Shown one piece after another: positions 12,049 to 24,885 of a DNA stretch of 64,000 nt (positions within the stretch are counted from its first letter, which is position 1; each line of letters starts with the position of its first letter). A model generated the notes under the pieces. That model had not been told where the DNA came from. It did no database searches and was given only the letters and a program-made list of their open reading frames with translations. The DNA comes from Bacillus thuringiensis. Its GTDB lineage: Bacteria > Bacillota > Bacilli > Bacillales > Bacillaceae_G. The translations under genes and the position numbers were made by a program. The stretch lies in the NCBI RefSeq assembly GCF_022095615.2, contig NZ_CP155559.1, forward strand, positions 307,501-371,500, given 5' to 3'.

Positions 12049-12632
12049 GTAGATTAGCAGTTTTTGCTTCTGGAAGTGGATCTAACTTTCAATCTCTCAT
12101 CAATGCGGTAGAAGAAAAAAGATTAGATGCAGATATTAGTTTATTAGTATGTGATAAACCAGAAGCACGCGCTGTTGGACGGGCACATTATCATCATATT
12201 CCATGTTTCGCTTTTTCAGCGAAAGCGTATGGATCAAAAGAAGCGTTTGAAAAAGAAATATTAAAGAAGCTAGAAGAGTATGAAATTGATTATGTTATTT
12301 TAGCTGGATATATGCGTTTAATTGGGCCGACATTACTAGAAGCTTACGGCGGAAGGATTATTAATATTCATCCATCACTACTACCGAGTTTTCCGGGTAA
12401 AGATGCTGTTGGTCAAGCGTTAGAAGCAGGTGTGAAAGTAACTGGAGTAACAATTCATTATGTAGATGCAGGTATGGATACAGGCCCAATTATTGCGCAA
12501 GAAGCAGTAGTTGTTTCTGAAGGGGATACGAGAGAAAACTTACAAAAGAAAATTCAACAAGTTGAACATAAATTATACGTAAATACAGTGAATCAAATTG
12601 TTCAGTCTGTGAAAGAACCAACTGTTAACTAA
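12045..12632 (+). CDS. purN: PurN, GAR transformylase
   Basis: It transfers a formyl group from 10-formyl-THF to GAR. The 195-residue protein has the N-terminal glycine-rich [11 protein letters not shown], which binds the phosphate of GAR, and the catalytic [12 protein letters not shown] motif with Asn107 and His109. The downstream [10 protein letters not shown] supplies the third catalytic residue (Asp). It overlaps purM by four bases (ATGA). The length is normal. Confidence 0.97.
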   Translation: MSRLAVFASGSGSNFQSLINAVEEKRLDADISLLVCDKPEARAVGRAHYHHIPCFAFSAKAYGSKEAFEKEILKKLEEYEIDYVILAGYMRLIGPTLLEAYGGRIINIHPSLLPSFPGKDAVGQALEAGVKVTGVTIHYVDAGMDTGPIIAQEAVVVSEGDTRENLQKKIQQVEHKLYVNTVNQIVQSVKEPTVN

Positions 12633-12656
12633 CATACAACCAGGGGTGAAGGATAA

Positions 12657-14192
12657 ATGAAAAAGCGTGCATTAGTAAGTGTTTCAGATAAAACAGGAGT
12701 AGTAGAATTTGTTAAAGGTTTACTAGAACAAGGGATCGAAGTTATATCAACAGGTGGTACGAAAAAATTACTAGAAGAAAACGGCTTACAAGTAATTGGT
12801 ATTTCTGAAGTAACGGGGTTCCCAGAAATTATGGATGGCCGCGTAAAAACATTACATCCAAACATTCATGGTGGTCTATTAGCAGTTCGCGATAATGAAA
12901 CGCATGTAGCGCAAATGAACGAGTTAGGTATTCAAGCAATTGACTTTGTTGTTGTTAACTTATACCCATTTAAAGAAACAATCGCTAAGCCTGATGTAAC
13001 ATTTGCTGATGCGATTGAAAATATTGATATCGGTGGCCCAACAATGATCCGCTCTGCTGCGAAAAATCATAAATTTGTATCGGTAATTGTAGATCCAGTA
13101 GATTATGATGTTGTATTAGCAGAGCTGAAAGAGAACGGTGAAGTAAAAGAAGAAACGAAACGTAAATTAGCAGCTAAAGTATTCCGCCATACAGCTGCAT
13201 ATGATGCGTTAATCTCTAACTACTTAACAGAGCAAATGGGTGAAGAAAGCCCAGAAACATTAACAGTGACATTTGAGAAAAAACAAGATTTACGCTATGG
13301 AGAAAATCCACATCAAAAAGCAACATTCTATAAAGCACCATTCGCTGTAACTTCTTCTGTTGCATACGCAGAACAATTACACGGTAAGGAATTATCTTAT
13401 AACAATATTAACGATGCAGATGCAGCACTTAGTATCGTGAAAGAATTTACAGAGCCAGCAGTAGTAGCAGTAAAACATATGAATCCATGTGGTGTTGGAG
13501 TAGGAACTGATATTCATGAAGCATACACACGTGCTTATGAAGCAGATCCAGTATCAATTTTTGGAGGCATTATCGCAGCGAATCGCGAAATTGACAAAGC
13601 TACAGCAGAAAAGTTACATGAAATTTTCTTAGAAATTATTATTGCACCTTCTTTCTCAAAAGAAGCTTTAGAAGTGTTGCAAAGTAAGAAAAACTTACGT
13701 TTACTAACTGTAAATATTGAAAAGGCGACAAGTGCAAGCAAAAAACTAACTTCTGTACAAGGTGGTCTTCTTGTTCAAGAGGAAGATACGTTATCATTAG
13801 ATGAAAGTACAATTTCAATTCCAACGAAACGTGAACCGTCAGAGCAAGAGTGGAAAGATTTAAAACTAGCTTGGAAAGTTGTAAAACATGTGAAATCAAA
13901 CGCAATTGTTTTAGCGAATGATAACATGACAGTTGGTGTAGGTGCAGGACAGATGAACCGTGTAGGTTCTGCAAAAATCGCAATTACACAAGCTGGCGAA
14001 AAAGCACAAGGTAGCGCACTTGCATCTGATGCTTTCTTCCCAATGCCAGATACAGTAGAAGAAGCAGCAAAAGCAGGAATTACAGCAATCATTCAACCAG
14101 GCGGATCAATCCGTGACGAAGATTCTATTAAGATGGCAGATGCGTATGGGATTGCGATGGTGTTCACTGGCGTACGTCATTTCAAACATTAA
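12657..14192 (+). CDS. purH: PurH, bifunctional AICAR transformylase / IMP cyclohydrolase
   Basis: The last two steps to IMP. The 511-residue protein has an N-terminal MGS-like IMP cyclohydrolase domain (about 1-195, with STGGT near 34 and GRVKTLHP near 61) and a C-terminal AICAR transformylase domain (about 200-511) with the catalytic Lys273-His274 in KHMNPCGVG and the closing GGSIRDED segment. The ATG is 24 bases after purN, with GGGGTGAAGG upstream. A 221-base structured region rather than purD follows directly. Confidence 0.97.
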   Translation: MKKRALVSVSDKTGVVEFVKGLLEQGIEVISTGGTKKLLEENGLQVIGISEVTGFPEIMDGRVKTLHPNIHGGLLAVRDNETHVAQMNELGIQAIDFVVVNLYPFKETIAKPDVTFADAIENIDIGGPTMIRSAAKNHKFVSVIVDPVDYDVVLAELKENGEVKEETKRKLAAKVFRHTAAYDALISNYLTEQMGEESPETLTVTFEKKQDLRYGENPHQKATFYKAPFAVTSSVAYAEQLHGKELSYNNINDADAALSIVKEFTEPAVVAVKHMNPCGVGVGTDIHEAYTRAYEADPVSIFGGIIAANREIDKATAEKLHEIFLEIIIAPSFSKEALEVLQSKKNLRLLTVNIEKATSASKKLTSVQGGLLVQEEDTLSLDESTISIPTKREPSEQEWKDLKLAWKVVKHVKSNAIVLANDNMTVGVGAGQMNRVGSAKIAITQAGEKAQGSALASDAFFPMPDTVEEAAKAGITAIIQPGGSIRDEDSIKMADAYGIAMVFTGVRHFKH

Positions 14193-14193
14193 T

Positions 14194-14341
14194 AGAGGAT
14201 GTTTAAAAAGTCCGGTCAAGATAACTGTCGCATGTCGTCGTTGCATGGCCAGTGCGGTACTCATGTAGGAAAACTACACTCCGTGTCCTCCTGTCAAATG
14301 CGCCTCGACCTGCTCGGTTCTCTAGATCCTCTTTTTTAAAC
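14194..14341 (+). repeat. GC-rich structured intergenic element inside the pur operon
   Basis: Between purH and purD lies a 148-base non-coding block that is clearly more GC-rich than its surroundings. Its ends carry two inverted pairs in crossed order: AGAGGAT (14194-14200) with ATCCTCT (14326-14332), and GTTTAAAAA (14201-14209) with TTTTTAAAC (14333-14341). A central hairpin TGTAG-GAAAA-CTACA sits at 14264-14278. From memory it resembles dispersed intergenic repeats of the B. cereus group that begin with a GTTNAAAAAGTCCG-like end. That family assignment is not tested here. Confidence 0.55.
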
Positions 14342-14357
14342 TTTTATTGATATGAAA

Positions 14358-14386
14358 ACAAACTAGGGGCATAGCTTCTAGTTTGT
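14358..14386 (+). repeat. Hairpin in the purD leader
   Basis: Nine-base arms ACAAACTAG / CTAGTTTGT around an 11-base loop, 28 bases upstream of purD. It could act as an mRNA 5' stabiliser or processing site. Confidence 0.5.
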
Positions 14387-14410
14387 ACTTATTTAATTAT
14401 TGGGGGATGA

Positions 14411-15685
<1,275 letters not shown>

Positions 15686-15690
15686 TATGT

Positions 15691-15725
15691 AAAAAATCCC
15701 GCTGATTTCTCAGCGGGATTTTTTA
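15691..15725. terminator. Bidirectional terminator after purD
   Basis: AAAAAATCCCGCTGA / TCAGCGGGATTTTTT, a perfect 15-bp stem with A- and T-tracts on either side. It ends the pur operon on the plus strand and the convergent RHH/SPFH transcript on the minus strand. Confidence 0.93.
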
Positions 15726-15887
15726 TGCATTGTTATCTTTTTTCAATTTTCCTTTTTGCTTTGCCATTTCTCGAAGTAAATACTCGATGTGTGCATTGAC
15801 GCTACGAAACTCATCATTCGCCCATTTTTCGATGACTGCGTGTAATTCAGGATCAATACGTAATGGAAAGCTCTTCTTTTTAGCCAT
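15723..15887 (-). CDS. Small ribbon-helix-helix (Arc-like) DNA-binding protein
   Basis: A 54-residue product starting MAKKKSFPLRIDPELHAVIE and ending KKDNNA. The pattern is that of an Arc/MetJ ribbon-helix-helix protein: a basic N-terminal strand (KSFPLRI), helix 1 from about 12 to 26 (DPELHAVIEKWANDEF), a turn, then helix 2 (VNAHIEYLLREMAKQKGK). RHH proteins dimerise and insert the strand into the DNA major groove. It lies 16 bases downstream of the SPFH gene on the same strand, so the two probably form an operon. The 30-bp palindrome in front of that operon is a candidate autoregulatory site. Its stop codon lies inside the shared terminator. Confidence 0.85.
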   Translation of the reverse strand: MAKKKSFPLRIDPELHAVIEKWANDEFRSVNAHIEYLLREMAKQKGKLKKDNNA

Positions 15888-15903
15888 AATGATTTACAAC
15901 CCT

Positions 15904-16749
15904 TTAGTATAGGCTTCCTGTATTAATAACTGGTTGCGCACCTTTATCTGAAACGATGGCAACTAATAAGTTGTTCACCATATTTGCTTTACGCTCGTCA
16001 TCGAGTTCCAGTACGCCTTCCTCATCTAACATATGGATTGAATCTTTCGCCATCTTCACAGCACCTTCAACAATCTCTTTTCTAGCAGCTAATACTGCTT
16101 TTGCTTGTTGACGTTGGAGCATTGCATGGGCAATTTCTGTTGCGTAAGCTAAATGTGTTAAACGAGTTTCTAATACTTCTACGCCAGCGATTTCAAGGCG
16201 TGCTTCTAACTCACGTTTTAATTCTTCAGAGATTTCTTCCGTATTTCCGCGTAACGTGATGCAAGTTTCATCTTGGAAATTATCATAAGGATATTTTGTT
16301 GCAACGTGGCGGATTGCTGTTTCACTTTGAATTTCTACAAATCGATCGTAATGTTCAACGCCGAACATTGCTTTTGCAGAATCAACTACTTTATATACGA
16401 TAACGGCTGCAATTTCAATCGGATTTCCCTCAATATCATTTACTTTTAATTTCTTACTATTAAAGTTTTCAACACGTAATGATACAGTTTGACGGAATGC
16501 GAACGGAATCGTTAAAAATAAACCATTTTGACGAATTGTTCCTAAGTAATTACCGAAAAACGTAATGACTTTCGCTTGGTTTGGTTGAACAATACCAATA
16601 CCTGTAGCAAGAACCGCGGCTAAAATAATAGTTAATGCTGCTCCTATGAAAATTTCTTGTATAAGGAAAAATACACCGATAGCGGCTAAAATCAAAATTC
16701 CAATAATCCCAAGAAAACCATTAACATAAAATACTTGTTTTTTTTTCAT
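15904..16749 (-). CDS. SPFH/band-7 domain membrane protein
   Basis: A 281-residue protein. Two hydrophobic segments (about 8-30 and 33-53) anchor it in the membrane. An SPFH/prohibitin domain follows (about 54-200), beginning IGIVQPNQAKVITFFGNYLGTI, then a helical, Ala/Glu-rich tail (AMLQRQQAKAVLAARKEIVEGAV) typical of oligomerising stomatin/flotillin-like proteins. Such proteins organise membrane microdomains, but the client is unknown here. ATG at 16749 with GGAGGCG six to seven bases upstream. It is followed by a tiny RHH regulator gene in the same direction, an uncommon pairing. Confidence 0.88.
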   Translation of the reverse strand: MKKKQVFYVNGFLGIIGILILAAIGVFFLIQEIFIGAALTIILAAVLATGIGIVQPNQAKVITFFGNYLGTIRQNGLFLTIPFAFRQTVSLRVENFNSKKLKVNDIEGNPIEIAAVIVYKVVDSAKAMFGVEHYDRFVEIQSETAIRHVATKYPYDNFQDETCITLRGNTEEISEELKRELEARLEIAGVEVLETRLTHLAYATEIAHAMLQRQQAKAVLAARKEIVEGAVKMAKDSIHMLDEEGVLELDDERKANMVNNLLVAIVSDKGAQPVINTGSLY

Positions 16750-16761
16750 ATGATCGCCTCC

Positions 16762-16791
16762 TGATATAAAAATGATATCACTTTTATATCA
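16762..16791. promoter_or_regulatory. 30-bp three-part palindromic operator upstream of the SPFH gene
   Basis: The outer arms TGATATAAAA (16762-16771) and TTTTATATCA (16782-16791) are perfect inverted copies. The 10-base centre ATGATATCAC contains the palindrome TGATATCA. Three TGATAT-type half-site groups thus recur at about 10-bp steps, one helical turn apart. It ends 13 bases upstream of the SPFH start codon, where a repressor would block transcription or translation. The likely binder is the RHH protein encoded by the operon, which is an inference. Confidence 0.65.
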
Positions 16792-16969
16792 TTTTAAGCA
16801 AGGGGTTTACACCTAATTTTCTGAATTTTATTGATTGGACATCTCTTATGTATATTTTAAGGTCTGAAACGAGAATATATGTTCTGATTCATGGTAAAAT
16901 AAAGAAGACTTAACCGCCCACTGCAGCAGCTAAGTCCCTTTGAGAGCATCTTGCATCGTGACAAATGAT

Positions 16970-17347
16970 TCAAAGCGGTTTTGCCAGGATTATATCTTCA
17001 ATCGCTGACTCAATCTCTTTGTCAGAAGCGTCAAAACTTCCATTTGACTGTGGTTTGTCGTGATTGGAAGTTTGATTCACTTCTTCTTTAGCATGTCCCT
17101 TTTCAGTAAAATTCATGCTAGGCATTTTAAATGCCCCCATATTCATGTATTTTCCGAATTTCCACATTTCAACAACAGGACAGAAACGAACAATTCCCTC
17201 TGCAATTTTCATTGCACCAATCCATAGCAAGACGTTAGATCGAGTGCACCACGGCTTGCGTACAAGTTTAGCGCTACTACAGCCGAAGAGGATAAGTCCG
17301 AGTGTAATTCGAATTAGGGCATTTATTGTACCGATGTTTTGCTTCAT
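16970..17347 (-). CDS. DUF2892 (YgaP-like) small membrane protein
   Basis: A 125-residue protein with the DUF2892 N terminus MKQNIGTINALIRITLGLIL and two predicted membrane helices (about 8-25 and 39-57), followed by a hydrophilic, Asn/Ser/Glu-rich tail (about 75-125) that the minimal family lacks. Cysteines at about 23, 34 and 56 lie near the membrane segments. I took the ATG at 17347, with AAGGAG nine bases upstream, instead of a longer reading whose extra 31 residues show no ribosome site. Function unknown; family members are often fused to or near rhodanese-type sulfur proteins, but none is adjacent here. Confidence 0.8.
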   Translation of the reverse strand: MKQNIGTINALIRITLGLILFGCSSAKLVRKPWCTRSNVLLWIGAMKIAEGIVRFCPVVEMWKFGKYMNMGAFKMPSMNFTEKGHAKEEVNQTSNHDKPQSNGSFDASDKEIESAIEDIILAKPL

Positions 17348-17684
17348 TAGAAAAACACTCCTTTTTATGAAAGTTGAAATAGATAATACTATTTCTCTTA
17401 TTAGTATCCCGTGTGATTTTTGAGATATGTAATCCAACATTTGACGTTGAAAAAGATGTTGGAATGTGCGTGTGTGTAAGTAGCTTTTTTTGTTATAATG
17501 AAAGAATGCATAAAAGGAAGTTCAAAGTTAAATCCTCTCGTTTGAAAAACTATGGAAGAGGGAATTCCAAACTTAATTCTCCGTTTTAAACAAATATTTA
17601 AGATGAATTTAAAAAATCCTAATGAAAATAAACTGTTATTTTGAACAGAAATATATATAAATAGAGAAAAGAAAGGGTGTTTTC
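17348..17684 (+). other. Intergenic region with pcrB operon promoter
   Basis: A 337-base gap between divergent genes. An extended -10 element TGTTATAAT lies at 17491-17499; a good -35 is not visible. The transcript would carry a leader of about 180 bases with two imperfect direct repeats, GGAAGTTCAAAGTTAAATCC (from 17517) and GGAATTCCAAACTTAATTC (from 17561). No riboswitch fold that I recognise is present. Confidence 0.5.
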
Positions 17685-18374
17685 ATGTACGATATTTCAG
17701 GGTGGAAACATGTATTTAAGCTTGATCCAAATAAGGAGCTAAGTGACGAACATTTAGAAATGATTTGTGAATCTGGAACAGATGCTGTTATTGTAGGCGG
17801 AAGTGATGGCATAACAATTGATAATGTACTACACATGCTAGTTAGCATTCGTAGATATGCAGTTCCTTGTGTGTTAGAGGTTTCTGATGTGGAAGCAATT
17901 ACACCAGGATTTGATTTTTATTATATCCCAAGCGTTTTAAATAGCCGAAAGGTAGAATGGGTAACAGGCGTTCATCATGAGGCTTTGAAAGAATTTGGGG
18001 ATATTATGGATTGGGACGAAATTTTCATGGAAGGGTACTGTGTTTTAAATCCTGAAGCGAAAGTAGCCCAGCTTACAGATGCGAAATGTGATGTAACAGA
18101 AGATGATGTGATTGCATACGCGCGTTTAGCAGACAAGCTATTACGTTTACCGATATTTTATTTAGAATATAGCGGTACGTATGGAGACAGTGAACTTGTT
18201 AAAAATGTAAAAGCAGAATTAAAACAAGCAAAGTTGTATTATGGTGGCGGTATTTCTAATGCAGAACAAGCGAAAGAAATGGCGCAGTATGCTGATACAA
18301 TAGTTGTTGGAAATATTATTTATGATGATATAAAATCCGCGTTAAAAACAGTTAAAGCAGTAAAAGGAGAGTAG
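17685..18374 (+). CDS. pcrB: PcrB, heptaprenylglyceryl phosphate synthase
   Basis: PcrB transfers heptaprenyl from heptaprenyl diphosphate to sn-glycerol-1-phosphate, an archaeal-type ether-lipid step found in Bacillales. The 229-residue TIM-barrel protein shows [18 protein letters not shown] (about 27-44), the YLEYSGTYG phosphate-binding segment (about 164-172) and [13 protein letters not shown] near the C terminus. The ATG follows AAAGGGTG. It is immediately followed by pcrA, 12 bases downstream of its stop, the conserved Bacillus order. Confidence 0.95.
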   Translation: MYDISGWKHVFKLDPNKELSDEHLEMICESGTDAVIVGGSDGITIDNVLHMLVSIRRYAVPCVLEVSDVEAITPGFDFYYIPSVLNSRKVEWVTGVHHEALKEFGDIMDWDEIFMEGYCVLNPEAKVAQLTDAKCDVTEDDVIAYARLADKLLRLPIFYLEYSGTYGDSELVKNVKAELKQAKLYYGGGISNAEQAKEMAQYADTIVVGNIIYDDIKSALKTVKAVKGE

Positions 18375-18386
18375 GTGCAGGCGTAT

Positions 18387-20630
18387 ATGAGTAGGACAGA
18401 TAGGTTATTAAATGGTTTAAATCCGCAGCAACAAAAAGCAGTACAAACAACGAATGGCCCACTTCTATTAATGGCAGGTGCAGGTAGTGGTAAAACACGT
18501 GTGTTAACACATCGTATTGCGTATTTACTTGGTGAAAAAGGTGTAGCACCATGGAATGTACTAGCTATTACCTTTACAAATAAAGCTGCTCGTGAAATGC
18601 GCGAGCGTATTGATACACTTGTCGGACCAGAAGCAGAAGATATTTGGATTTCTACGTTCCACTCTATGTGTGTACGTATTTTACGACGTGATATAGACCG
18701 CATTGGTATTAATCGTAACTTTACAATCTTAGATTCAGGTGATCAGTTAACTGTAGTTAAAAAAATTATGAAAGAGCGCAATATTGATCCGAAGAAATTT
18801 GAGCCTCGTTCTATTTTAGCTGGTATTAGTAATGCAAAAAATGAATTGTTATCTGCAGATAAATATGCGAAAAAAATTACAATCGCTGATCCATATGAAA
18901 AATTAACGAGCGATGTATATACAGAATATCAAAAACGTCTTCTGAAAAATAATTCATTAGACTTTGATGATTTAATTATGACAACGATTCAGCTATTTGA
19001 ACGTGTTCCAGAAGTACTAGAGTTCTATCAGCGTAAGTTCCAATACATTCACGTGGATGAGTATCAAGATACGAACAAAGCGCAGTACCTTCTTGTTAAA
19101 CATTTAGCAGCACGTTTTAAAAATTTATGCGTTGTAGGTGACTCGGATCAGTCTATTTACCGCTGGCGCGGGGCTGACATTTCTAATATTTTGTCATTCG
19201 AAAAAGACTATGAGAATGCGCAAGTTATTCTATTAGAACAAAATTATCGTTCGTCACAAAATATTTTAAATGCAGCGAATGCTGTTATTGAAAAAAATTC
19301 AAACCGTAAACCGAAGAAATTATGGACAGATAATCAAGTTGGAAGCAAAATCTCATATTATCGTGCTGCGACGGAAAAAGACGAAGCGTATTTTGTTGCG
19401 AAAAAAATTCGTGACGATATTCAAATGGGAAAACGAAAATATACTGATTTTGCAGTGTTATATCGTACAAATGCGCAGTCTCGTATGGTCGAGGAAATTT
19501 TCCTGAAATCTAATATTCCTTACAAAATTGTCGGCGGTACGAAGTTCTACGATCGTAAAGAGATTAAAGACATTTTGGCGTATTTACGTTTAATTGGGAA
19601 TCCAGATGATGAGATTAGTTTCGCACGTATTATAAACATGCCAAAGCGCGGAATTGGTGCGACTTCTATCGATAAAATTATTAATTACGGTGTACAAAAT
19701 GGAATTTCATTAACGGCTGTATTTGATGAGATTGAGCATGTTGGAGTAAGTGCAAAAATTACAAAGGCAGTAAAAGAATTCGCAGGTTTATTACACAACT
19801 GGGTAAATATGCAAGAGTATTTATCTGTTACAGAGTTGGTAGAAGAAGTTATTGAAAAAACAGGCTATCGCGATATGTTGAAAAATGAGCGTACTTTAGA
19901 AGCAGAAGGTCGTCTAGAGAATTTAGATGAGTTTTTATCTGTTACGCAAACATTTGAATCTCAAAGCGAAGATAAGAGCCTTGTTGCCTTCTTAACAGAC
20001 TTAGCACTTGTTGCTGATATTGATCGTGTAGATGAAGATCCAACGGCTGGTGAGGAAGTTATTTTAATGACGATGCACTCAGCGAAAGGATTAGAGTTCC
20101 CAGTTGTCTTTATTGTTGGGTTAGAGGAAGGAATATTCCCGCATACTCGTTCTCTAATGGAAGAAGATGAGATGCAAGAAGAGCGTCGCCTTGCTTATGT
20201 AGGTATTACTCGTGCAGAAGAAGAGTTATATTTATCCAATGCACAAATGCGTACTTTATTTGGTAGAACAAGTATGAATGCCGCATCGCGATTTATTACA
20301 GAAATCCCGGCAGAGCTAGTGGAATCGTTAAATGAAACAGCGCCAAAGCGTGAAACATCGTTTGGTGCAAAAGGAGGAATGGCGAGTAGCAGTAGAGCGA
20401 CAACGACAACACGCTCTCGTTCAGCTTTCGCGCGTCCTGCAGCTAAGACGACAGGCGGCGAGCAAATCGGCTGGGCAGTAGGTGATAAAGCTTCCCACCA
20501 AAAATGGGGAGTCGGTACAGTTGTCAGTGTAAAAGGTGAAGGTGATGCAAAAGAATTAGATATTGCGTTCCCAAGCCCAATTGGTGTTAAGCGTTTATTA
20601 GCAAAATTTGCACCTGTGACGAAACAATAG
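18387..20630 (+). CDS. pcrA: PcrA, ATP-dependent 3'-5' DNA helicase (UvrD/Rep family)
   Basis: An essential superfamily 1A helicase in repair and rolling-circle replication that removes RecA and clears transcription-replication conflicts. The 747-residue protein has Walker A GAGSGKT (31-37), motif II VDEYQD (223-228), motif [17 protein letters not shown], motif IV LEQNYRS and motif [10 protein letters not shown]. The C-terminal tail ends in the PcrA-type [20 protein letters not shown] domain that contacts RNA polymerase. I prefer the ATG at 18387, which aligns with the B. subtilis N terminus; an in-frame GTG at 18375 is possible. Confidence 0.97.
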   Translation: MSRTDRLLNGLNPQQQKAVQTTNGPLLLMAGAGSGKTRVLTHRIAYLLGEKGVAPWNVLAITFTNKAAREMRERIDTLVGPEAEDIWISTFHSMCVRILRRDIDRIGINRNFTILDSGDQLTVVKKIMKERNIDPKKFEPRSILAGISNAKNELLSADKYAKKITIADPYEKLTSDVYTEYQKRLLKNNSLDFDDLIMTTIQLFERVPEVLEFYQRKFQYIHVDEYQDTNKAQYLLVKHLAARFKNLCVVGDSDQSIYRWRGADISNILSFEKDYENAQVILLEQNYRSSQNILNAANAVIEKNSNRKPKKLWTDNQVGSKISYYRAATEKDEAYFVAKKIRDDIQMGKRKYTDFAVLYRTNAQSRMVEEIFLKSNIPYKIVGGTKFYDRKEIKDILAYLRLIGNPDDEISFARIINMPKRGIGATSIDKIINYGVQNGISLTAVFDEIEHVGVSAKITKAVKEFAGLLHNWVNMQEYLSVTELVEEVIEKTGYRDMLKNERTLEAEGRLENLDEFLSVTQTFESQSEDKSLVAFLTDLALVADIDRVDEDPTAGEEVILMTMHSAKGLEFPVVFIVGLEEGIFPHTRSLMEEDEMQEERRLAYVGITRAEEELYLSNAQMRTLFGRTSMNAASRFITEIPAELVESLNETAPKRETSFGAKGGMASSSRATTTTRSRSAFARPAAKTTGGEQIGWAVGDKASHQKWGVGTVVSVKGEGDAKELDIAFPSPIGVKRLLAKFAPVTKQ

Positions 20631-22655
<2,025 letters not shown>

Positions 22656-22671
22656 GAGGTGCAAACTTACC

Positions 22672-23865
22672 ATGAAAAAAATAGCATTAGCGGTATTAAG
22701 CCTTGGCCTACTTATAAGTGGGTGTAGTGCAGGTGCCGATAAAGAGGAAAAAGTGGCTGAGAAATCGGGGAAAGCAAAAAATCAAGCAATCGTCCCAAAG
22801 TATTCTATTTCGGATGAATATTATAAGGCGACTATTCCATTTGAAGCAGGAGCTGCACGTGGGTTAGTTGTACAAGGAGTAAGTAATCGTCTTGATATAG
22901 ATGAATTTGAAACAGGATTAATGCGTATTGCGAAAGAGTCCTTTAGTACGAAAGATCATTTCTTTAAAGGTGGAAGTGCTCTAGATGCTCAAAATTTGCA
23001 GATGCTTGTTAAAAGAAAGCGTACAGATGCTGAACAGAAGGAATTAGAGGACAAATTAAAAAAAGATGCAGTTAAATTTCCAAACATCGGGTTAAACCCA
23101 GCTTTAGGTGGAGGAACTGAATCATTAGAGGAAAAAAATAAAAAAAATCCAATATATATTTCAAATATTTTAGAGCATGATTATTATGTGAAAAAAGGCG
23201 AAAAAGATGAACTTCAAGGCATTGTAGTTGGTTTAGCGATGAATTCAGTTCATTATTACGAGGAAGAGCATGGTTATCCGCGTGAGGCTAAAATCGAGCA
23301 AGAGAAAATGTTAGCTGAAGGGAAAAAGATGGCGCAAGAAGTTTTGAAATTTATGCATCAAGAACAGCCTTACACAAAAACTGTCCCGATAACATTTGCG
23401 ATTTATCGTCAGGCTCCAAAGTCTTCGCTCGTACCAGGTAACTTTGTCTCTTATGCGAATGTAGAAAAAGGTAGTGAAACGGTTGAAGATTGGAAACAAA
23501 TTAATGAGAAATATTATTTGTTCCCATCTGAACAAGCGAAAACGGATAATAAACGTGAAGATCTGGCGAGAGTATCAAACTTTAAAGAGAAACTAAGCGA
23601 TTATTTCCAAGGCGACTATACAGCTGTTATCGGTACTGGTATGTATAGAGACGATGAATTAAGAGAAATAAAGCTTGATATTCCTGTCCAATTTAATGGG
23701 AAAGCAGAAATAATTGGCTTTACACAATATGTAGCCGGACTTATTACGGAATACTTCCCGAATTATATGAAGGTGCAAGTAACGGTTAAATCTGTAGAAC
23801 GCCCTGAAGCGATTATTATACGTGAAGCGAAGCAAGATGAACCATTTGTGAAAATTTTAGATTAA
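22672..23865 (+). CDS. camS: CamS family lipoprotein (sex-pheromone precursor family)
   Basis: A 397-residue secreted lipoprotein. The signal peptide MKKIALAVLSLGLLISGC ends in the lipobox LISGC with Cys18 as the lipidation site, followed by a Lys/Glu-rich linker and a CamS domain. In Enterococcus, the CamS signal peptide yields the cAM373-type pheromone; in Bacillus the role of the mature protein is unknown. It is cotranscribed with ligA (16-base gap) and closed by a terminator. Confidence 0.9.
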   Translation: MKKIALAVLSLGLLISGCSAGADKEEKVAEKSGKAKNQAIVPKYSISDEYYKATIPFEAGAARGLVVQGVSNRLDIDEFETGLMRIAKESFSTKDHFFKGGSALDAQNLQMLVKRKRTDAEQKELEDKLKKDAVKFPNIGLNPALGGGTESLEEKNKKNPIYISNILEHDYYVKKGEKDELQGIVVGLAMNSVHYYEEEHGYPREAKIEQEKMLAEGKKMAQEVLKFMHQEQPYTKTVPITFAIYRQAPKSSLVPGNFVSYANVEKGSETVEDWKQINEKYYLFPSEQAKTDNKREDLARVSNFKEKLSDYFQGDYTAVIGTGMYRDDELREIKLDIPVQFNGKAEIIGFTQYVAGLITEYFPNYMKVQVTVKSVERPEAIIIREAKQDEPFVKILD

Positions 23866-23871
23866 ATAGAA

Positions 23872-23898
23872 AGGCCGTTCCTTTATGGAACGGCTTTT
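23872..23898 (+). terminator. Terminator after camS
   Basis: GCCGTTCC / GGAACGGC stem (23874-23894) with a five-base loop, followed by TTTTCTTCT. It ends the pcrB-pcrA-ligA-camS transcript. Confidence 0.85.
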
Positions 23899-23961
23899 CT
23901 TCTCGAAGAATTTTGTTATAATTTAAAATGTTATAAACAATGGGGGTAAGGGGTAAAGCAC

Positions 23962-24732
23962 ATGGACGAATTAAGTTTTCAAGTCATTATTTTATTAATT
24001 GCATTCGGCTTTTTAGCAGCTTTTATTGATTCAGTTGTTGGCGGTGGAGGATTAATTTCGCTTCCTGCACTTATGTTTGTTGGTTTACCACCAGCTTCGG
24101 CAATTGCAACAAATAAATTAGCGGCAACGATGGGGACGTTTACGAGTGCAATTTATTTTATTCGATCAGGAAAGGTCGATTTTAAAATTGTAGGAAAGTT
24201 AATCCCGTTAACTATTATAGGGGCGGTCGCAGGCGCTTTAGTAGTAAAGTTTATTCCGCCGGATATTTTACGGCCGTTAGTGCTTGTAATGTTGGTGTTT
24301 ATTGCCATTTATATTATTGCAAAAAAGGATTGGGGAAGTGCATCTACCTATAAGAAGATGACGAAAAGAAAAACATTAATATTTTTCTTTGTTATTTTAA
24401 TGATAGGGTTTTACGATGGATTTTTTGGACCAGGGACAGGATCCTTTTTAATTTTTGCATTTTTATTAATTGGTTTGGATTTTATTCAAGCGGCAGCATC
24501 TGGAAAACTTTTGAACTTTGTTAGTAATATTGTATCTTTAATTACTTTTTTATTTTTAGACGTAATTCATTTTGAATACGGTATTATTATGGGATTGTCG
24601 ATGATTTTTGGCGCTTATTTTGGATCGAAGTTTGCAGTCCAAAAAGGTGTTGGATATGTAAGGACTTTATTTTTGTTAGTAACTATTTTATTGATTGGAA
24701 AAAACATTTTGGAATATACTCATATTTTGTAG
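23962..24732 (+). CDS. TSUP (TauE/SafE) family membrane permease
   Basis: A 256-residue integral membrane protein with about eight hydrophobic segments. The repeated family signature is clear: IDSVVGGGGLISLPAL near 23-38 and YDGFFGPGTGSFLIF near 148-162, one per half, giving the inverted-repeat topology of TSUP transporters. Family members move sulfite, sulfonates or related organosulfur anions; the substrate cannot be told here. ATG at 23962 follows AAGGGGT. The gene stands alone between two terminators. Confidence 0.88.
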   Translation: MDELSFQVIILLIAFGFLAAFIDSVVGGGGLISLPALMFVGLPPASAIATNKLAATMGTFTSAIYFIRSGKVDFKIVGKLIPLTIIGAVAGALVVKFIPPDILRPLVLVMLVFIAIYIIAKKDWGSASTYKKMTKRKTLIFFFVILMIGFYDGFFGPGTGSFLIFAFLLIGLDFIQAAASGKLLNFVSNIVSLITFLFLDVIHFEYGIIMGLSMIFGAYFGSKFAVQKGVGYVRTLFLLVTILLIGKNILEYTHIL

Positions 24733-24762
24733 AGTTATACGTATGTATAACTCTATTTTTTT
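24730..24762 (+). terminator. Terminator after the TSUP gene
   Basis: TAGAGTTATAC / GTATAACTCTA stem followed by TTTTTTTA. The hairpin includes the last bases of the stop codon. Confidence 0.88.
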
Positions 24763-24852
24763 ATTATATTTTAAAAATTAATTAATTTTTAAAATATAAG
24801 TCTAGGAATATTTGAATAAATCTAAATTATCGTGTAGAATAATGTTGTAAAA

Positions 24853-24866
24853 TGTAAACGTTTTTC
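24853..24866 (+). promoter_or_regulatory. cre-like catabolite control site upstream of rocA
   Basis: TGTAAACGTTTTTC resembles the CcpA cre consensus TGWAARCGYTWNCW, mismatching only at the last two positions. It lies 20 bases before the start codon, a roadblock position that would predict repression by glucose. Inferred from the motif only. Confidence 0.45.
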
Positions 24867-24885
24867 TAAGGGGAGGCTAAAAAGA

